64,000 nt of DNA, taken from contig CM049320.1 in NCBI GenBank assembly GCA_026874595.1, positions 21,647,714 through 21,711,713 of the forward strand, read 5' to 3'. Source of the stretch: Sipunculus nudus. Taxonomy: Eukaryota; Annelida; Sipuncula; Golfingiida; Sipunculidae. The notes below the pieces were generated by a model. The model saw nothing but the letters and a program-made list of their open reading frames with translations, had not been told where the DNA came from and ran no database searches. The position numbers were made by a program, and so were the translations under genes. This document shows, in pieces, positions 22,657 through 31,345 of the stretch (position 1 is its first letter; every line of letters begins with the position of its first letter).

Positions 22657-23827
22657 GATATTTAATATAAACATACCTGCTTTTATCTATGACAGAACTC
22701 AAGAGAACACAACTCCAGAAAACCAGCAAGAGTGCATGGTCTGCTCTGATGCAGTGGCTAACGTGACCTTTGAACCCTGCGGCCACAACATTGTGTGTTT
22801 GGACTGCTGTCTTAAGATGAAGAAGTGTCTGGCATGCTCTGAGACAATCGAACAAAAAATGGCTGCAGGTATGGGCAGTTTGGGTTAGTTGTTTGAAGTT
22901 TAAACTGTTCTAAGAGATTTTAATAGTATTTTGACATCTTTTCTGTTAATAAAATCTAGCATGTTATGTTATTTGGGCCAACATTAAATATTTCCTTTTC
23001 ACAAAACCAATTCTTATTTGTAGGGATGTTTTTTTCTCATGCATGTTACACTCACCTAGTTGAGAGAATTCCAATGGATGATGAAATGAAAAAAAAAAAA
23101 AAACAAAGCTACAAGATTTATATTAAATAGCCTGACAAGGCCAGTTGAAAAAAAAAAATCCAGTGCTATGAAAATTATACCCTGCTAGGAGATAAACATT
23201 TTGGTCAGGTGTTCGGTTGGTTTTCTGTCTGCAATTTTACTTAATAAGAATTTTTAAGATATTTTTCATGAATTATGTTGGAGGATAAGGGTTGCTCCCA
23301 GAGTGCAGTCCATTAAAGTTTGGAGGTAATTTGGATAACCATTGTATATTTTTAGGGAAATTATTATGCATGATGAGCCTGACTCATTCAGTGGTACCCA
23401 GGCCACCTTTGTTCTAGCAAGCAGAGCTCACCTGTGGTTCAGCCATGTACTTTCCTGTGTAGCATAAACCAAAGTTTGATCAGGATCCTGGCAGAGGTTT
23501 ACATATGTTTTCTCAACTGTTTATAATTTAATGCAGTATAAACTTGGGGTATATGTTTGATATGTTTTCTATTGGAGATTTTCCCTCACCATTTCAGGCA
23601 TGCCAATCAGCAGTCTACCACAGTTCCAGAAAAACCAACAGATTCAGGAATTGCAGCGGAGAGTGCAAGAGATGGAGGATACGGTCATATGCTCCATATG
23701 TCTGGAGAATAGGAAAGATACCGTGTTTCTGTGTGGACACAGCGCATGTCAGCCATGTGCGAAACCACTTAAACTGTGTCATATGTGTCGGAAACCAATC
23801 ACAAAGCGTATTAACCTCTTCAGTTAA
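2883..23827 (+). CDS. MIB2: MIB2, E3 ubiquitin-protein ligase mind bomb 2 (18 coding exons)
   Basis: Joined exons encode 912 residues (vertebrate MIB2 is roughly 950-1010). Mind bomb ligases ubiquitinate Notch ligands (Delta, Jagged/Serrate) in the signal-sending cell and so drive ligand endocytosis. Domains in order: MIB/HERC2 (about 1-74), ZZ zinc finger (76-125, ligands C83 C86 C98 C101 C107 C110 H116 H120), second MIB/HERC2 (about 150-228), mind-bomb repeats (about 235-395), ankyrin repeats (about 415-770), RING 1 (C792-C826) and C-terminal RING 2 (C868-C900). Two RINGs rather than three indicate MIB2 rather than MIB1. The start is fixed by homology ([12 protein letters not shown]) and an upstream in-frame stop. 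Every exon junction is GT-AG and keeps phase, with no frameshift or premature stop. Introns carry several tandem arrays and transposons. A putative polyadenylation signal AATAAA lies at 24914. Confidence 0.96.
3995..4166 (+). CDS. MIB2: MIB2 exon 2 (ZZ zinc finger)
   Basis: Starts after TTTTTCAG and ends before GTAAG. Residues 75-132 form a complete ZZ finger: CDSCKKQG, then WKCGKC, then DLCTDCY, then HDLNH supply the six cysteines and two histidines. Enters at phase 1 and leaves at phase 2. Confidence 0.95.
5441..5547 (+). CDS. MIB2: MIB2 exon 3 (linker, start of MIB/HERC2 domain 2)
   Basis: Residues 132-167, ending in [16 protein letters not shown], the opening of the second MIB/HERC2 domain. 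The motif is split from exon 4 at the same glycine-rich turn (QDG|GEG). Acceptor TTTTCAG, donor G|GTAGG. Confidence 0.94.
5897..6091 (+). CDS. MIB2: MIB2 exon 4 (MIB/HERC2 domain 2)
   Basis: Residues 168-232 complete the second MIB/HERC2 domain: [28 protein letters not shown] and [12 protein letters not shown]. The acceptor is unusual because the preceding 75 bp are almost pure A/T (AATATATAAATAG) with no polypyrimidine tract. Conservation of the join nevertheless makes this acceptor secure. Confidence 0.94.
6670..6809 (+). CDS. MIB2: MIB2 exon 5 (mind-bomb repeat)
   Basis: Residues 233-279, with [20 protein letters not shown] and the hallmark [12 protein letters not shown] that opens the first repeat between the MIB and ankyrin regions. 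Acceptor TTTACAG, donor GAG|GTCAG; leaves at phase 0. Confidence 0.94.
7010..7520 (+). repeat. ~140-bp tandem repeat with nuclear-receptor-like motifs (intron 5)
   Basis: Diverged units each carry a phrase of the type GGTCAAAGGTCAAGGTCAC (around 7121-7142, 7270-7288, 7415-7432) and a CATTTTxAxCxAAAxCTTTCA phrase. The related phrase occurs on the opposite strand in the core of the element at 39302-41727, so this is probably a core fragment of that mobile family. Confidence 0.55.
7540..7790 (+). repeat. diverged tandem repeat with AGATCTAAGATCT motif (intron 5)
   Basis: Several diverged units alternate a GATCTTAGATC-type palindrome with phrases such as CAGCCCGGATTGTGATCC. No coding sense is apparent. 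Confidence 0.45.
7882..7992 (+). CDS. MIB2: MIB2 exon 6 (mind-bomb repeat)
   Basis: Exactly 37 codons, residues 280-316: [20 protein letters not shown] and [12 protein letters not shown], which align without gaps to vertebrate MIB2. Acceptor CTTTCAG, donor AAG|GTTAG. Confidence 0.94.
8623..8727 (+). CDS. MIB2: MIB2 exon 7 (mind-bomb repeat)
   Basis: Exactly 35 codons, residues 317-351: [20 protein letters not shown] followed by [12 protein letters not shown], the second HGxW motif. Acceptor TCTTTCAG, donor AGC|GTGAGT. Confidence 0.94.
8891..9165 (+). repeat. tRNA-derived SINE (intron 7)
   Basis: It starts with a degraded tRNA-like head ending in a B-box-like GTTCAAATCC (8931-8940). It continues with a body (TTTTTCACGGTTGGCCCCCA, GGCTTAATGGG, GTGTTTCACTCACAACGAGTGCGCC) shared with the minus-strand copy at 50611-50867 and, more weakly, with 20468-20715. 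Open frames inside it are accidental. Confidence 0.65.
9484..9560 (+). repeat. degenerate copies of the exon 8 boundary repeat
   Basis: About one and a half diverged units of the same 53-bp repeat that contains the exon 8 acceptor. ATGT phrases at 9494 and 9547 are exactly 53 bp apart, and CGGTCTGGGAGAAACTGAAC mirrors the start of exon 8. They are separated from the functional copy by a MITE insertion. Confidence 0.65.
9637..10065. mobile_element. MITE with TA target duplication (intron 7)
   Basis: Terminal inverted repeats CTGTGGTTGGCTT... and ...AAGGCAACCACAG lie inside TA/TA. The interior is rich in TTCGCGA-type phrases repeated in both orientations (TTTCGTTTTCGCGAT, TTTCATTTTCGCGAT). There is no transposase. 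The element splits the 53-bp array of exon 8. Confidence 0.6.
10071..10181 (+). repeat. 53-bp tandem duplication spanning exon 8 acceptor
   Basis: Two units, 10071-10123 and 10124-10176, extending into the first codons of exon 8. Each contains TCACCCTATGTT, an acceptor (TTTACAG) and the coding start GCTCTGGGTGAAGCTGG. Only the second leads into an open reading frame. Confidence 0.9.
10152..10323 (+). CDS. MIB2: MIB2 exon 8 (mind-bomb repeat end)
   Basis: Residues 352-408: [19 protein letters not shown], then [14 protein letters not shown]. The first 30 bp and the acceptor are duplicated 53 bp upstream (acceptor ending 10098). The upstream copy cannot be used productively because it runs into TAA after 14 codons. 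The acceptor ending 10151 is therefore the functional one. Confidence 0.93.
10988..11121 (+). CDS. MIB2: MIB2 exon 9 (first ankyrin region)
   Basis: Residues 409-453: [12 protein letters not shown] linker, then [20 protein letters not shown], a degenerate first ankyrin repeat. Acceptor TTTTTTTAG, donor AAG|GTACA. Confidence 0.92.
11531..12888 (+). repeat. 37-bp minisatellite, about 37 copies (intron 9)
   Basis: Head-to-tail units have period 37 (GGATCATGATCC at 11552, 11589 and onward). Each unit is a run of three palindromes: TCAATATTGA, GGATCATGATCC and GGTCATGACC (the last often ending in T), plus a short A-rich spacer. Variants are shared in blocks, which suggests multi-unit duplication. 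The array ends about 30 bp before exon 10. Confidence 0.97.
12919..13067 (+). CDS. MIB2: MIB2 exon 10 (ankyrin)
   Basis: Residues 454-503: [20 protein letters not shown], then a second helix pair starting [12 protein letters not shown]. Its acceptor (TTCCTCCAG) lies only about 30 bp after the end of the long 37-bp minisatellite in intron 9. Confidence 0.95.
13860..14016 (+). CDS. MIB2: MIB2 exon 11 (ankyrin)
   Basis: Residues 503-555: [39 protein letters not shown], ending AQVNIQ. The last ~26 bp of the exon plus its donor form the first unit of a 38-bp tandem array that continues into intron 11, so many near-identical donors follow. The chosen donor CAG|GTATGG keeps phase 0 and the ankyrin alignment. 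Confidence 0.93.
14003..14640 (+). repeat. 38-bp array duplicating the exon 11 donor, about 16 units
   Basis: The first unit is the real exon 11 end and donor. Later units repeat CATGTTAATATACAGGTAAGG, many with a perfect CAG|GTAAG donor (for example those near 14055, 14285 and 14323), others mutated (CAGATAAG, CAGGAAAAG). The last two units, after about 14540, are strongly decayed. Confidence 0.93.
14963..15375 (+). repeat. tRNA-derived interspersed repeat, partial dimer (intron 11)
   Basis: Two units 265 bp apart start GGTGACATAAAAG. Each leads to a tRNA-like promoter: A box TAGCGAAGCGGTTGG (15278-15292) and perfect B box GGTTCGAATCC (15321-15331) in unit 2, GGTTCGACTCC (15045-15055) in unit 1. 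A related copy lies on the minus strand at 26285-26490. It lacks a convincing anticodon stem, so it is a SINE-like repeat and not a tRNA gene. Confidence 0.65.
15564..15718 (+). CDS. MIB2: MIB2 exon 12 (ankyrin)
   Basis: Residues 556-607: [20 protein letters not shown], then [16 protein letters not shown]. Acceptor TTTTATAG, donor CA|GTGAGT. The acceptor lies about 190 bp after a tRNA-derived repeat. Confidence 0.95.
17231..17357 (+). CDS. MIB2: MIB2 exon 13 (ankyrin)
   Basis: Residues 607-649: [40 protein letters not shown]. The acceptor is the weak GTTTGAAG ending 17230. A better-looking CACAG seven bases downstream (ending 17238) would break the frame. Colinearity with vertebrate MIB2 fixes the upstream choice. 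Confidence 0.92.
17603..18115 (+). repeat. 17-bp minisatellite of acceptor-like units (intron 13)
   Basis: About 30 units of CTCTTTATTACAGACAC, with variation mainly in the second half of the array's unit. Each unit looks like a short pyrimidine tract followed by TTACAG. The true exon 14 acceptor lies about 500 bp further on and is not part of the array. Confidence 0.9.
18623..18725 (+). CDS. MIB2: MIB2 exon 14 (ankyrin)
   Basis: Residues 650-684: [35 protein letters not shown]. The acceptor TATATATAG has an A/T-rich rather than pyrimidine-rich tract. Leaves at phase 1. Confidence 0.94.
19184..19293 (+). CDS. MIB2: MIB2 exon 15 (ankyrin)
   Basis: Residues 684-720: [20 protein letters not shown], then a less regular stretch containing THCPQIKE. 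Acceptor ATCTACAG, donor GAG|GTTTG. Confidence 0.93.
19371..19700 (+). mobile_element. 5' end fragment of HINE-like element (intron 15)
   Basis: Starts TTTTTAGCTCAGCTTACTG and continues TTTGTCTGTCG, AGGGCACAAATCATAACCGC and GAAATTAGGTCACTGCGCCC. This is the same order of phrases as the 5' end of the elements at 31346 and 41727 (minus). The hairpin 3' end is absent. Confidence 0.6.
20201..20376 (+). CDS. MIB2: MIB2 exon 16 (last ankyrin)
   Basis: Residues 721-779: [20 protein letters not shown] followed by [20 protein letters not shown]. This matches the final ankyrin unit of MIB2, which reads ..CFL..GADxxxxNHRGRSPLDL in vertebrates. Acceptor CTTTCAG, donor AA|GTATG. Confidence 0.93.
20468..20715 (-). 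repeat. tRNA-derived SINE, degraded (intron 16)
   Basis: Read on the minus strand it has TGGGAGGTCATGAGTTCAAA (B-box region) and the GGCTTAATGGGAAGGC phrase of the SINE family seen at 8891 and 50611. The 5' head is partly preserved, and internal phrases are diverged. Confidence 0.5.
21302..22289. mobile_element. non-autonomous pogo/Tigger-like TIR element (intron 16)
   Basis: Terminal repeats CAGTAGAACGCCTG and CAGGTGTTCTACTG are inverted (one mismatch) and flanked by TA on both sides. Subterminal regions carry repeated GTGACCGTAATA/GTGGCCTTAATA phrases. The internal 75-codon open frame is made of these repeats and is not a transposase. The superfamily assignment rests on TA duplication and CAGT ends only. 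Confidence 0.6.
22346..22539. repeat. near-perfect hairpin, 84-bp arms (intron 16)
   Basis: Arm 22346-22429 and arm 22456-22539 are reverse complements with two mismatches in 84, separated by 26 bp. A further partial direct copy of the second arm (GCTCTAGCGTGCTTAACATT) follows at about 22541-22577. It is on the transcribed strand of MIB2, so the pre-mRNA would contain a long duplex. Confidence 0.9.
22578..22660. repeat. GT/TA microsatellite (intron 16)
   Basis: Consecutive (GT)n, TATATATG, (GT)n and (TA)n runs end about 35 bp before exon 17. Confidence 0.9.
22696..22868 (+). CDS. MIB2: MIB2 exon 17 (RING finger 1)
   Basis: Residues 779-837. The C3HC4 ligands are C792, C795, C807, H809, C813, C816, C823, C826 (CMVC, CGH, CLDC, CLAC). 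The acceptor GACAG is short of pyrimidines, but the frame and the RING support it. Confidence 0.94.
23598..23827 (+). CDS. MIB2: MIB2 exon 18 (C-terminal RING finger 2, stop)
   Basis: Residues 837-912 and TAA. A coiled-coil-like stretch (about 846-864, [17 protein letters not shown]) leads into the catalytic RING: C868, C871, C882, H884, C887, C890, C897, C900. It ends RINLFS, like the RIQIFV terminus of vertebrate MIB2. Confidence 0.96.
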
Positions 23828-24920
23828 GCCAAATATGCTTCACAGATTATTCACGTCATTGTCATTTTAAATATGTTTCATATATACACATTTCACTACT
23901 TTTTTGCTGTTACGTGTAGTATCATTGCTAAGGCATAGTCCTTTCTGGATTTTATATACATGAGCCTTAGATATGTTCATATATGTACAAATGTGAGCAA
24001 ACGTCACACTATTTCACAGTGCTGAAATTCACTTTTTAGGCTTCTGTAATTCACTATTACAACATCTGTAATTCATTATTACAGCATCTGTAATTCACTG
24101 TTACAGCATCTCTAATTCACCATTACAGAATCTGTAATTCCCTAATACAGCATCTGTAGATCACCATTACAGCATCTATAATTCTCTGTGAGAGCAACTG
24201 TAATTCACAATATAGCATCTGTAATTCACTATAAAAATTTATATAATTCAATATAAAAGCATATGTAATTTACTACTAAAGCATCTGTAATTTTCTGTCA
24301 AAGCAACTTTAATTCCCTATTACAGCATCTGTAATTCAGTATTACACCATCTTTATTCACTGAAAGCCTCTGTTATAACATCAATTATAATTCACTGTTA
24401 CAGCATACACATCACTATCACAACATTAGCCTCATCTGTAATTCACCAAAATGGCATGAACACCTCAGTACAACAGCAGTGAAGCCTTGCTTCTGCACAG
24501 ATATTCAGAGCATCAATAGGAAAATGAGCAACCCCATTCCCCTCCCCTCCGCCAGTTTTTTGTATCCTCCCCCCACATGTTATAATGCATTTATTTTGCC
24601 TCTGTCATGTATCATTCACATGTTGTTTTCTGCCTGGTTTGACCATAAAGTAGCCAAATCAGTTCCCAAACAGTGGTAACACTACATTTATTCTGACTCA
24701 TTTCACTCACTCACTGCTTGCAAAGGCAAGCTTGCCTTTGCTGTTTATAGGCATGAATGAGAAGAAACTTGATGATTACCCAAAAGACCTTGCTGTCATT
24801 TGTCAGAAAATACTTGGGTCCTGTGACCATTGCATAATATTTTGATGTGAAACCATGGCAGATTTATGTGTCCTTTTCTGGCATATATCTGTAAAAAACA
24901 AGTTTCCATATGTAATAAAT
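23828..24920 (+). other. putative MIB2 3' UTR
   Basis: Sequence after the MIB2 stop lacks coding sense. The first canonical AATAAA on this strand after the stop is at 24914-24919, so the 3' UTR may extend to about 24.9 kb. The extent is a guess. It includes the 22-bp array at 24041-24430. Confidence 0.3.
24041..24430 (+). repeat. 22-bp minisatellite, about 17 units
   Basis: Units of the type CTGTAATTCACTATTACAGCAT are perfect at the left and decayed to the right. Like the intron 13 array, the unit contains TATTACAG. It probably lies in the MIB2 3' UTR. Confidence 0.88.
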
Positions 24921-26284
24921 GTACATTTTTAATGTAACTTTCATATTTATATTTACTCAAATGGAAATTAATGAATGGTTGCTGAGCATGTGGTTTGTTA
25001 AAAAATAAAAATGCAGCTAGCTAAATGCTGCTGTTTAGACTTGGATGTGTAGGGGAAACTTAAATGTATCAAAGAACATTATAAGTCTGTTTTAAATTAT
25101 TAAACTTAACTTTCATATTCCTTTTTCTCAAGAAGCTCTTAAAAATATTATCATATAAACCCTTATGGGGACTATTTGTTGTATATATATAAAAAGAAAG
25201 ATAGTGCCATCTATTCCTACTGTGTGGTGATTTAAGTGTGTTATCAGTCTAGATAATCTCAAGATACACATTACATACAAAATTACCCCATTTAAGTTTT
25301 TATAATATGATTGTTCTGATAAACGAAGCTTTTTTTGTGGAACATCACTATGTAAATGCTGTAAGGTTCCTGCAGAATTAATGCCTCCACTTTTATAGGG
25401 GTCCCCAGAAACGCCCAAAACCCTTGTGTAATTGGAACTAGCTGTGAATACACAACTCTGTAGGCATTTATATTGGACTGGTAAGCTTAATTTGAGTTGT
25501 TATACAAGCCATAAAGAGGAATGTACTGCAACAGGTCATCCATCCTGTTGCATTGGTATTGTGGTAAACAGCCGATAATCTTAACATTCCACTATGAGTG
25601 ATGAATTAAAACAAAGGAATACATGTGACTTTGCAAACTTAAGTGTAAATCTGCCTCTACGGTAACAAGTGATTTCCTGTATCATGTTCAAGCTGGCTTT
25701 TGTCCAGTAACCCTTGAGACCAATGCTTGTATCCATGCAGTCAGAAATTCAACAAAGCTGCTATGTGATTTTTCACACATATGGGGAAATATAACAGAAT
25801 CTTTCTCGATCACGGTAGGTGTTGTTTAACAAGTATACTAAAAACCTAATGATTTTTCTGGTTTATGCAAAGTGACAGCCAGCTTTTATCCCAGGAGGTG
25901 TTGTCAAAATTTATAAAAAATATACTTTATAAAACATACTGTGCAGTCCTCGATACAAAATGTTAAGGCACTGATGATTGTTATGTCACAAGGCAAAACT
26001 GGAGCTAATATTGACCTGTGATGAAACACTTACTTGACCTCAATTGTGAAGTCACCCACAGGGATCAACTAATCAATTACCACTTGTAAAATATTGCAAT
26101 GTTATATTGTTGCTTAACTGTATAAAATGAAATAAAACACAAATATTATTTACACTGTTCATGTGATGAGCTTGATACACACTGATGTTTCCAAATGGCA
26201 GCATCTTAGCCATCATTATGGCTGCTGTGTTTGCCGATGAATAAGACTACCATACAAGACACACTCATATAACTTTATCTTCCC

Positions 26285-26490
26285 GGAGTTGAACCCATTT
26301 TGGTGGTGCATAAGTCCAGGGTAAAAACCTCTTCGCCAGCAAAGCAAGCTTCACTAGCGAGACCGTTCAGTCTGCTTTTATGTCACCCTGTAACACACCC
26401 CTCTAAAGAGCGTTCTGCTATCAGAACAAGACTAACTATCCCAGGAGTCACACTTTAGTGAACTTATTCCCTGGGCCACACACACATATA
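26285..26490 (-). repeat. tRNA-derived interspersed repeat
   Basis: Minus-strand copy of the repeat at 14963-15375. Read in reverse it shows CAGGGAATAAGTTCACTAAA, GTGACATAAAAGCAGACTGA, CTCGCTAGTGAAGCTTGC, then a decayed B box (GGTTCAACTCC). Confidence 0.6.
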
Positions 26491-26624
26491 CTTTAAATGT
26501 GTGCAACATATTGACACTTGCACTTAAATTACTTTTAAGTTTACAGAATTTTTATAACTTGATATGATTAAATAATATACATATTATAAAGTAAAATGTA
26601 TTTTATATATAAATATATACACTT

Positions 26625-26628
<4 letters not shown>

Positions 26629-26671
<43 letters not shown>
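26629..26671. repeat. TA microsatellite
   Basis: An uninterrupted (TA)n run. Confidence 0.95.
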
Positions 26672-26675
<4 letters not shown>

Positions 26676-29600
26676 GTACTTTGATGTCAGATACAACGAT
26701 AACCACTTGTGTGATAAATCAAACTAAAAATTGCTTGGCATATCATTTTATTGTGCAAATGTACCTACCCACCCTCTGTAAGTTTCTGTTTAGTCATTTA
26801 ATAACTGATTAATAAATGAGTGTACTTTTTTTTTTCTTAAGATCTGTCCGGGTATTCAGATTCACATTATATGTTAAATTGAAATACACAAAATACATTT
26901 TTGAACAGATGGGGATCCAGCTGATTTTATTTCAGCAAGGATCAGCAGGGGCAATATTAATTATTTGGCAATTACACATGAGGAGCTGTGAACATGATAT
27001 ACTATAGATGTACATAACTGGAGTCATTATTACTTACCAGAGAAAAAAAAAGACTAGGTTGACCACCCATAGACCCAGAAAATGAGCTTCGTCTTAAGGC
27101 AGTGGACTGTTGATATATACAGGAGCACCATTTAAGTTTAGGAATATCCACCATGTTTATGATCATATATGCAACCCCTCAACATGACTCGGACAGTAAA
27201 AAAGACGGAGGTTAATTTTAGTATTTTACCATTCAGATCAGTAGATGAAATAAAGTGTAACATTAAATTATTTAATTTCTTCATTGTTAATTAAGTATAG
27301 ATAAACTTAAAATTACTGGATGAAATAATGAATTATTGACTTGTCATGTACATCCATGAATTCTACTTAATGAGAACCCTAGGGAAGTGATCAATATGTT
27401 TACTTGTACTTAAACATTTATTTTGAATAAATTTAGCTGGAAATGTTATTATAGACTACATGTATTGAGATGTTAATAATTGGCATTAGCACATTACATC
27501 TAGACTGTCCTGTTATTTATATATATACTATCAAATATATATTTTCTTCTCCATAAAAGAGAAAAGGGGAATATTTACTTTTTCTTGATAAAAGTTCACC
27601 TATCATATTATTGTTAGAATTTGCCAACGATGGTTTTCTGTGATATTGAAATTGAGAAGTGGAATCACACAGAAAGGACACCTACTGGTCAAAAGGAGAA
27701 CTTATTTCATTTTGATTTGTATTGTGGGTAATTTGAAGGAAACTGCCCCCTGGTAGCAGTATTTGTCACCAATCACTATTCTTGGTGTACAATGTTACAG
27801 CCATACCAGGCTCCAGGTAATTTACTTAAAAAGATAGTCATTAACAACCAACTGTATACCTGAGATTAGGTGTGTACTAGTAAGTTCTGTCCTTGAACTT
27901 CCAGTTATCATTTTTCATTGTGTACATGCAAGGCCATTACAGGTATATCACAGCAGAAATTCAAATGTCACATCAGTTTCATCAGATACCTGTTTTGATA
28001 TGTTGACAACATTGAGCATTAAGCACTACACATGAAATGTCACTACCAACAGTCACATGTGAGGTTAATGGCACCTGATTGGCTAATTTTACCAGGGGTC
28101 GTTTAGTTATATTTCAATGTACAATGAGGCAGATTTATGAAATTGTGCCCTCTCATGTATGATACAGTATTCAAGTATCGATTTACTGGCATGTCTAATA
28201 TCATCAGTGATGTATTGTTGAAGCTCCAGGCATTATGCTGATATACAACAACATAAAACAGTACAATTATCGAGATGAGGTCATGCCATTGACTGGATGG
28301 ATTTGTACATTTTTTAAACAGTTCATGTTTCAATTAAATTTGTCTATTGATATTAAAGCTTTCTATAGTAGATCAAATAAGTGCTTTAATGTATATAATA
28401 TTGAATATGCATACAACATGTTTAAAATGCAGGTTCATAATGTTGATTATTTTTCTCTTTATCATAGGGTAAATTTTAATTCCTAGAATACTGTTATGGC
28501 AAATATGAAATGATTATTTTTAGTGAGGGGGAAGGGTAGGGTGTCATGTATATGTGTAATAATAAGATTTCATGGTGTGATCTGACACCACACTCAGTGT
28601 TCACTGCCCCCACAGGCCAAAATAAGAACTATTTATGATAATAATAGATGAGTTCAGTTCGCTTTCTCCATAAAACTGTTTTAATCACAATGTATCTGTT
28701 ACCTAACATTTATCAACCTGATACCTACCACAGAAAGTGCCCTTGTACATAATACAAGATCTGAAACAATTGGTATTTACATGAAGGTCTCAGTACATTT
28801 TCCCACAATTAACTGGTGGATGGAATGCTGTATTACTTAAAAATGTATGAAACAAACCGCCTGTGTACAATGGGACCGGCATTTTCTGATCTATTTTTAT
28901 GAAGTGTTCAAGGGATGATGGATCTTTAGTTGATCAACTTCAGATATCGGAATATCAGATAAGTGATTTGTATCCTGTGTCAGAGTGGACAGCCTCTGTT
29001 TCAGACATATCCTCATGCAGGCCCGAGTTGTCTGTGCAACCCCCAATGTTCTCGTCAAATTGTGCGGTTCTAGACATTCTTGCTCAGGTTTCAGTCTTTT
29101 TGTGAAGAGTACCAGTGGACAGAGTACAATTTAAAATTATAAAATATGTATTAACATACATTTAAAAACAATCAGCGATTTAAGACAGAGTGTAATTATT
29201 TTCCTAGGAGAACTTGTGATTATTGTTAATAAATAGGTCCTGTTTTGATAAAACCCATGACTCAAGATTTTTTCTCAAGGAAAAGTTTGCCCTATCTCCT
29301 GTATTTAGTATCTGTATCAGGTAGGCTTACTGTCATGAATTTAGCTCACTAGTAAGTAAAGACTATAACTCTTACACTAGAATGGCTCTCAGTAGAGCCG
29401 AATCATCTGCCAGATCCACTTTGTTATCCAAATCAGTCATGCTGAATCAACTCTGTTAGCCAGATCTGCACCAAAGTTCAGTGTATTAGATTCCCTGAAG
29501 ATTTTGGGTAGGGATTTGACCGGAGAGAGTAGACTACAATACAGCACTTTCAAGTGTCTCCTAAATATTGCTGAAAGAACAGTTCAGCATTTAGCATTAT

Positions 29601-31345
29601 GGTTTATAATTATAAAAATATGTTAGAATATAGTTTAAATATCTATTTTGTGACACTTATATTGTCAATTTAGAGTGGGTATGAGAGGAATGGTTCTTGG
29701 TGAAGCCGTCAGGAATGGTATTAAAAATTCTATGAATTGCTCAGTGCAGTGGTGCCTTTTTTAGCATCAAATGGAAACAAGTTAATTACTGGAACACTTG
29801 TCACACATCCCTATTATTTTCTGGGTTGGATTATGTAGCAAAATGTTCTCAGAGCTAGGGAAATATGAAAAATGTACCAGAAACAGATTAGATATCTCTT
29901 TAAATGGACAGAGTGTAAAACAAAGTAGGCTGCAAAAAAGGTCAGTCTAGCCTCAATGTCAACAACAAATTTTCCTGCTAACAGACAAACAAAAGAGACA
30001 TTTGTAAAAACATAAACTTTGCTTAGATAATTATATGTTTTGGTGAAATAAATGTGATTGTTTCAACACCTGATCCTGTATCAGTACTTCATGTGTTTGG
30101 AATTTCCACAGAGTTATTTAAACAACGATTTGACAAGAATAACAGTTGGTAAATTTAATGTTCCATCTGGGTCTGGCTCATTCACGCCCAGAGTTTGCTG
30201 TGTTGTAATCTCAAACTGGATTGTAAAGGGTGGTGTATGTTCAGTGCTTTGGTGTGCCCAAAAGTGGCGCCCCCTAGCAATTTAACATCTTTCCTTGTGT
30301 ATAAAGGTTGTTCAAGTCAACGATTTTCCGTTTTTTGTGCCACAAAATTGTAAAAAGTAGTAGTCAGCAATGCATATATATGCTGAACCTCTTAAGTGTA
30401 TTTGTGTAAAATATACTGTAAATAAATAGCATAACATCTGAAATGACGACTTGTTTTACTTTTATACTCAGTTTTGGGGTTATCTTGTGTGTGGTTGAAA
30501 GGCCTGATGCAGCTTACTAAAAGTCCTGATGTGGCTTACTTAGTCTTGATGTGGCTTATAACACATCTTATCTGGCATGCCTCCTGAAAAGGCATACAAG
30601 GCTGGAGTGGGATGGGGTAAAAATTGCCTCTGTCAGGAGGGTATGTATTCATCCCTGCTCATGTGTATGTTTGTTCACCACATTATTCATCAGTCATGAA
30701 GGGAATCCCATGACATTTACTTTTAAGGGATTGCAGGAATGGTCCAATACAGAATCATATAGATTTCAGTGTGGATGTGGCGCATGATCTGGATTCAGGA
30801 TTGTCATCAAGGAACTTCACAAATGTACAGTCACTAATGTGTGAATGAACCTTGGAAATGGGCCAAATAAAGTGAATGCAAACATTAATTTGGGTAGGGA
30901 GCATCCCACTACAGGGAATACCCCCCCCCCCCCCCACACACACACACATTGTTTTTCTTTAAAATGCAGTTTGGCAAGGTTCTAGTTTGGAGATAATTTT
31001 CTAAACATTTTGTATTTTTCAATAATTTCTGGTTGCATATATTGAAGTGACAGCCTATTATTGGCTATGAAGACTTTAACAATAAATCTCCAGTTTATGT
31101 TTAGCATCTTTTTGACTCTTTCTAATGATGTGTCAGAGTGGATGTCAAAACATGAGTAGCTAGTGATGGGAGTTGGTTCCTTTTTCATAATCAATCATCG
31201 GTTTGAGCAAACAGATCGACGATCGATTATTACCCGGTTCAGACAAATACAAAGAAATATGCAATTATCTGTGAAACTGTACTTCATTTAACCCAGCCCG
31301 CATGTCTGAGTAATTCTACCTTAAGAAAATGAGTTCTTGCCTTTT

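Larger units (their letters stand above)
24921..30985. other. gene-poor intergenic DNA
   Basis: I see no conserved protein or splice-consistent exon on either strand here. Open frames are short and of A/T-biased composition. Only the tRNA-derived repeat near 26285 and microsatellites at 26629-26671 and 30918-30950 (C-run then CA) stand out. Confidence 0.5.

Noticed and set aside
23544-23870. 108-codon frame overlapping the last MIB2 exon
   Set aside because: It is a shadow frame of the RING exon; the correct phase gives the complete C3HC4 RING.
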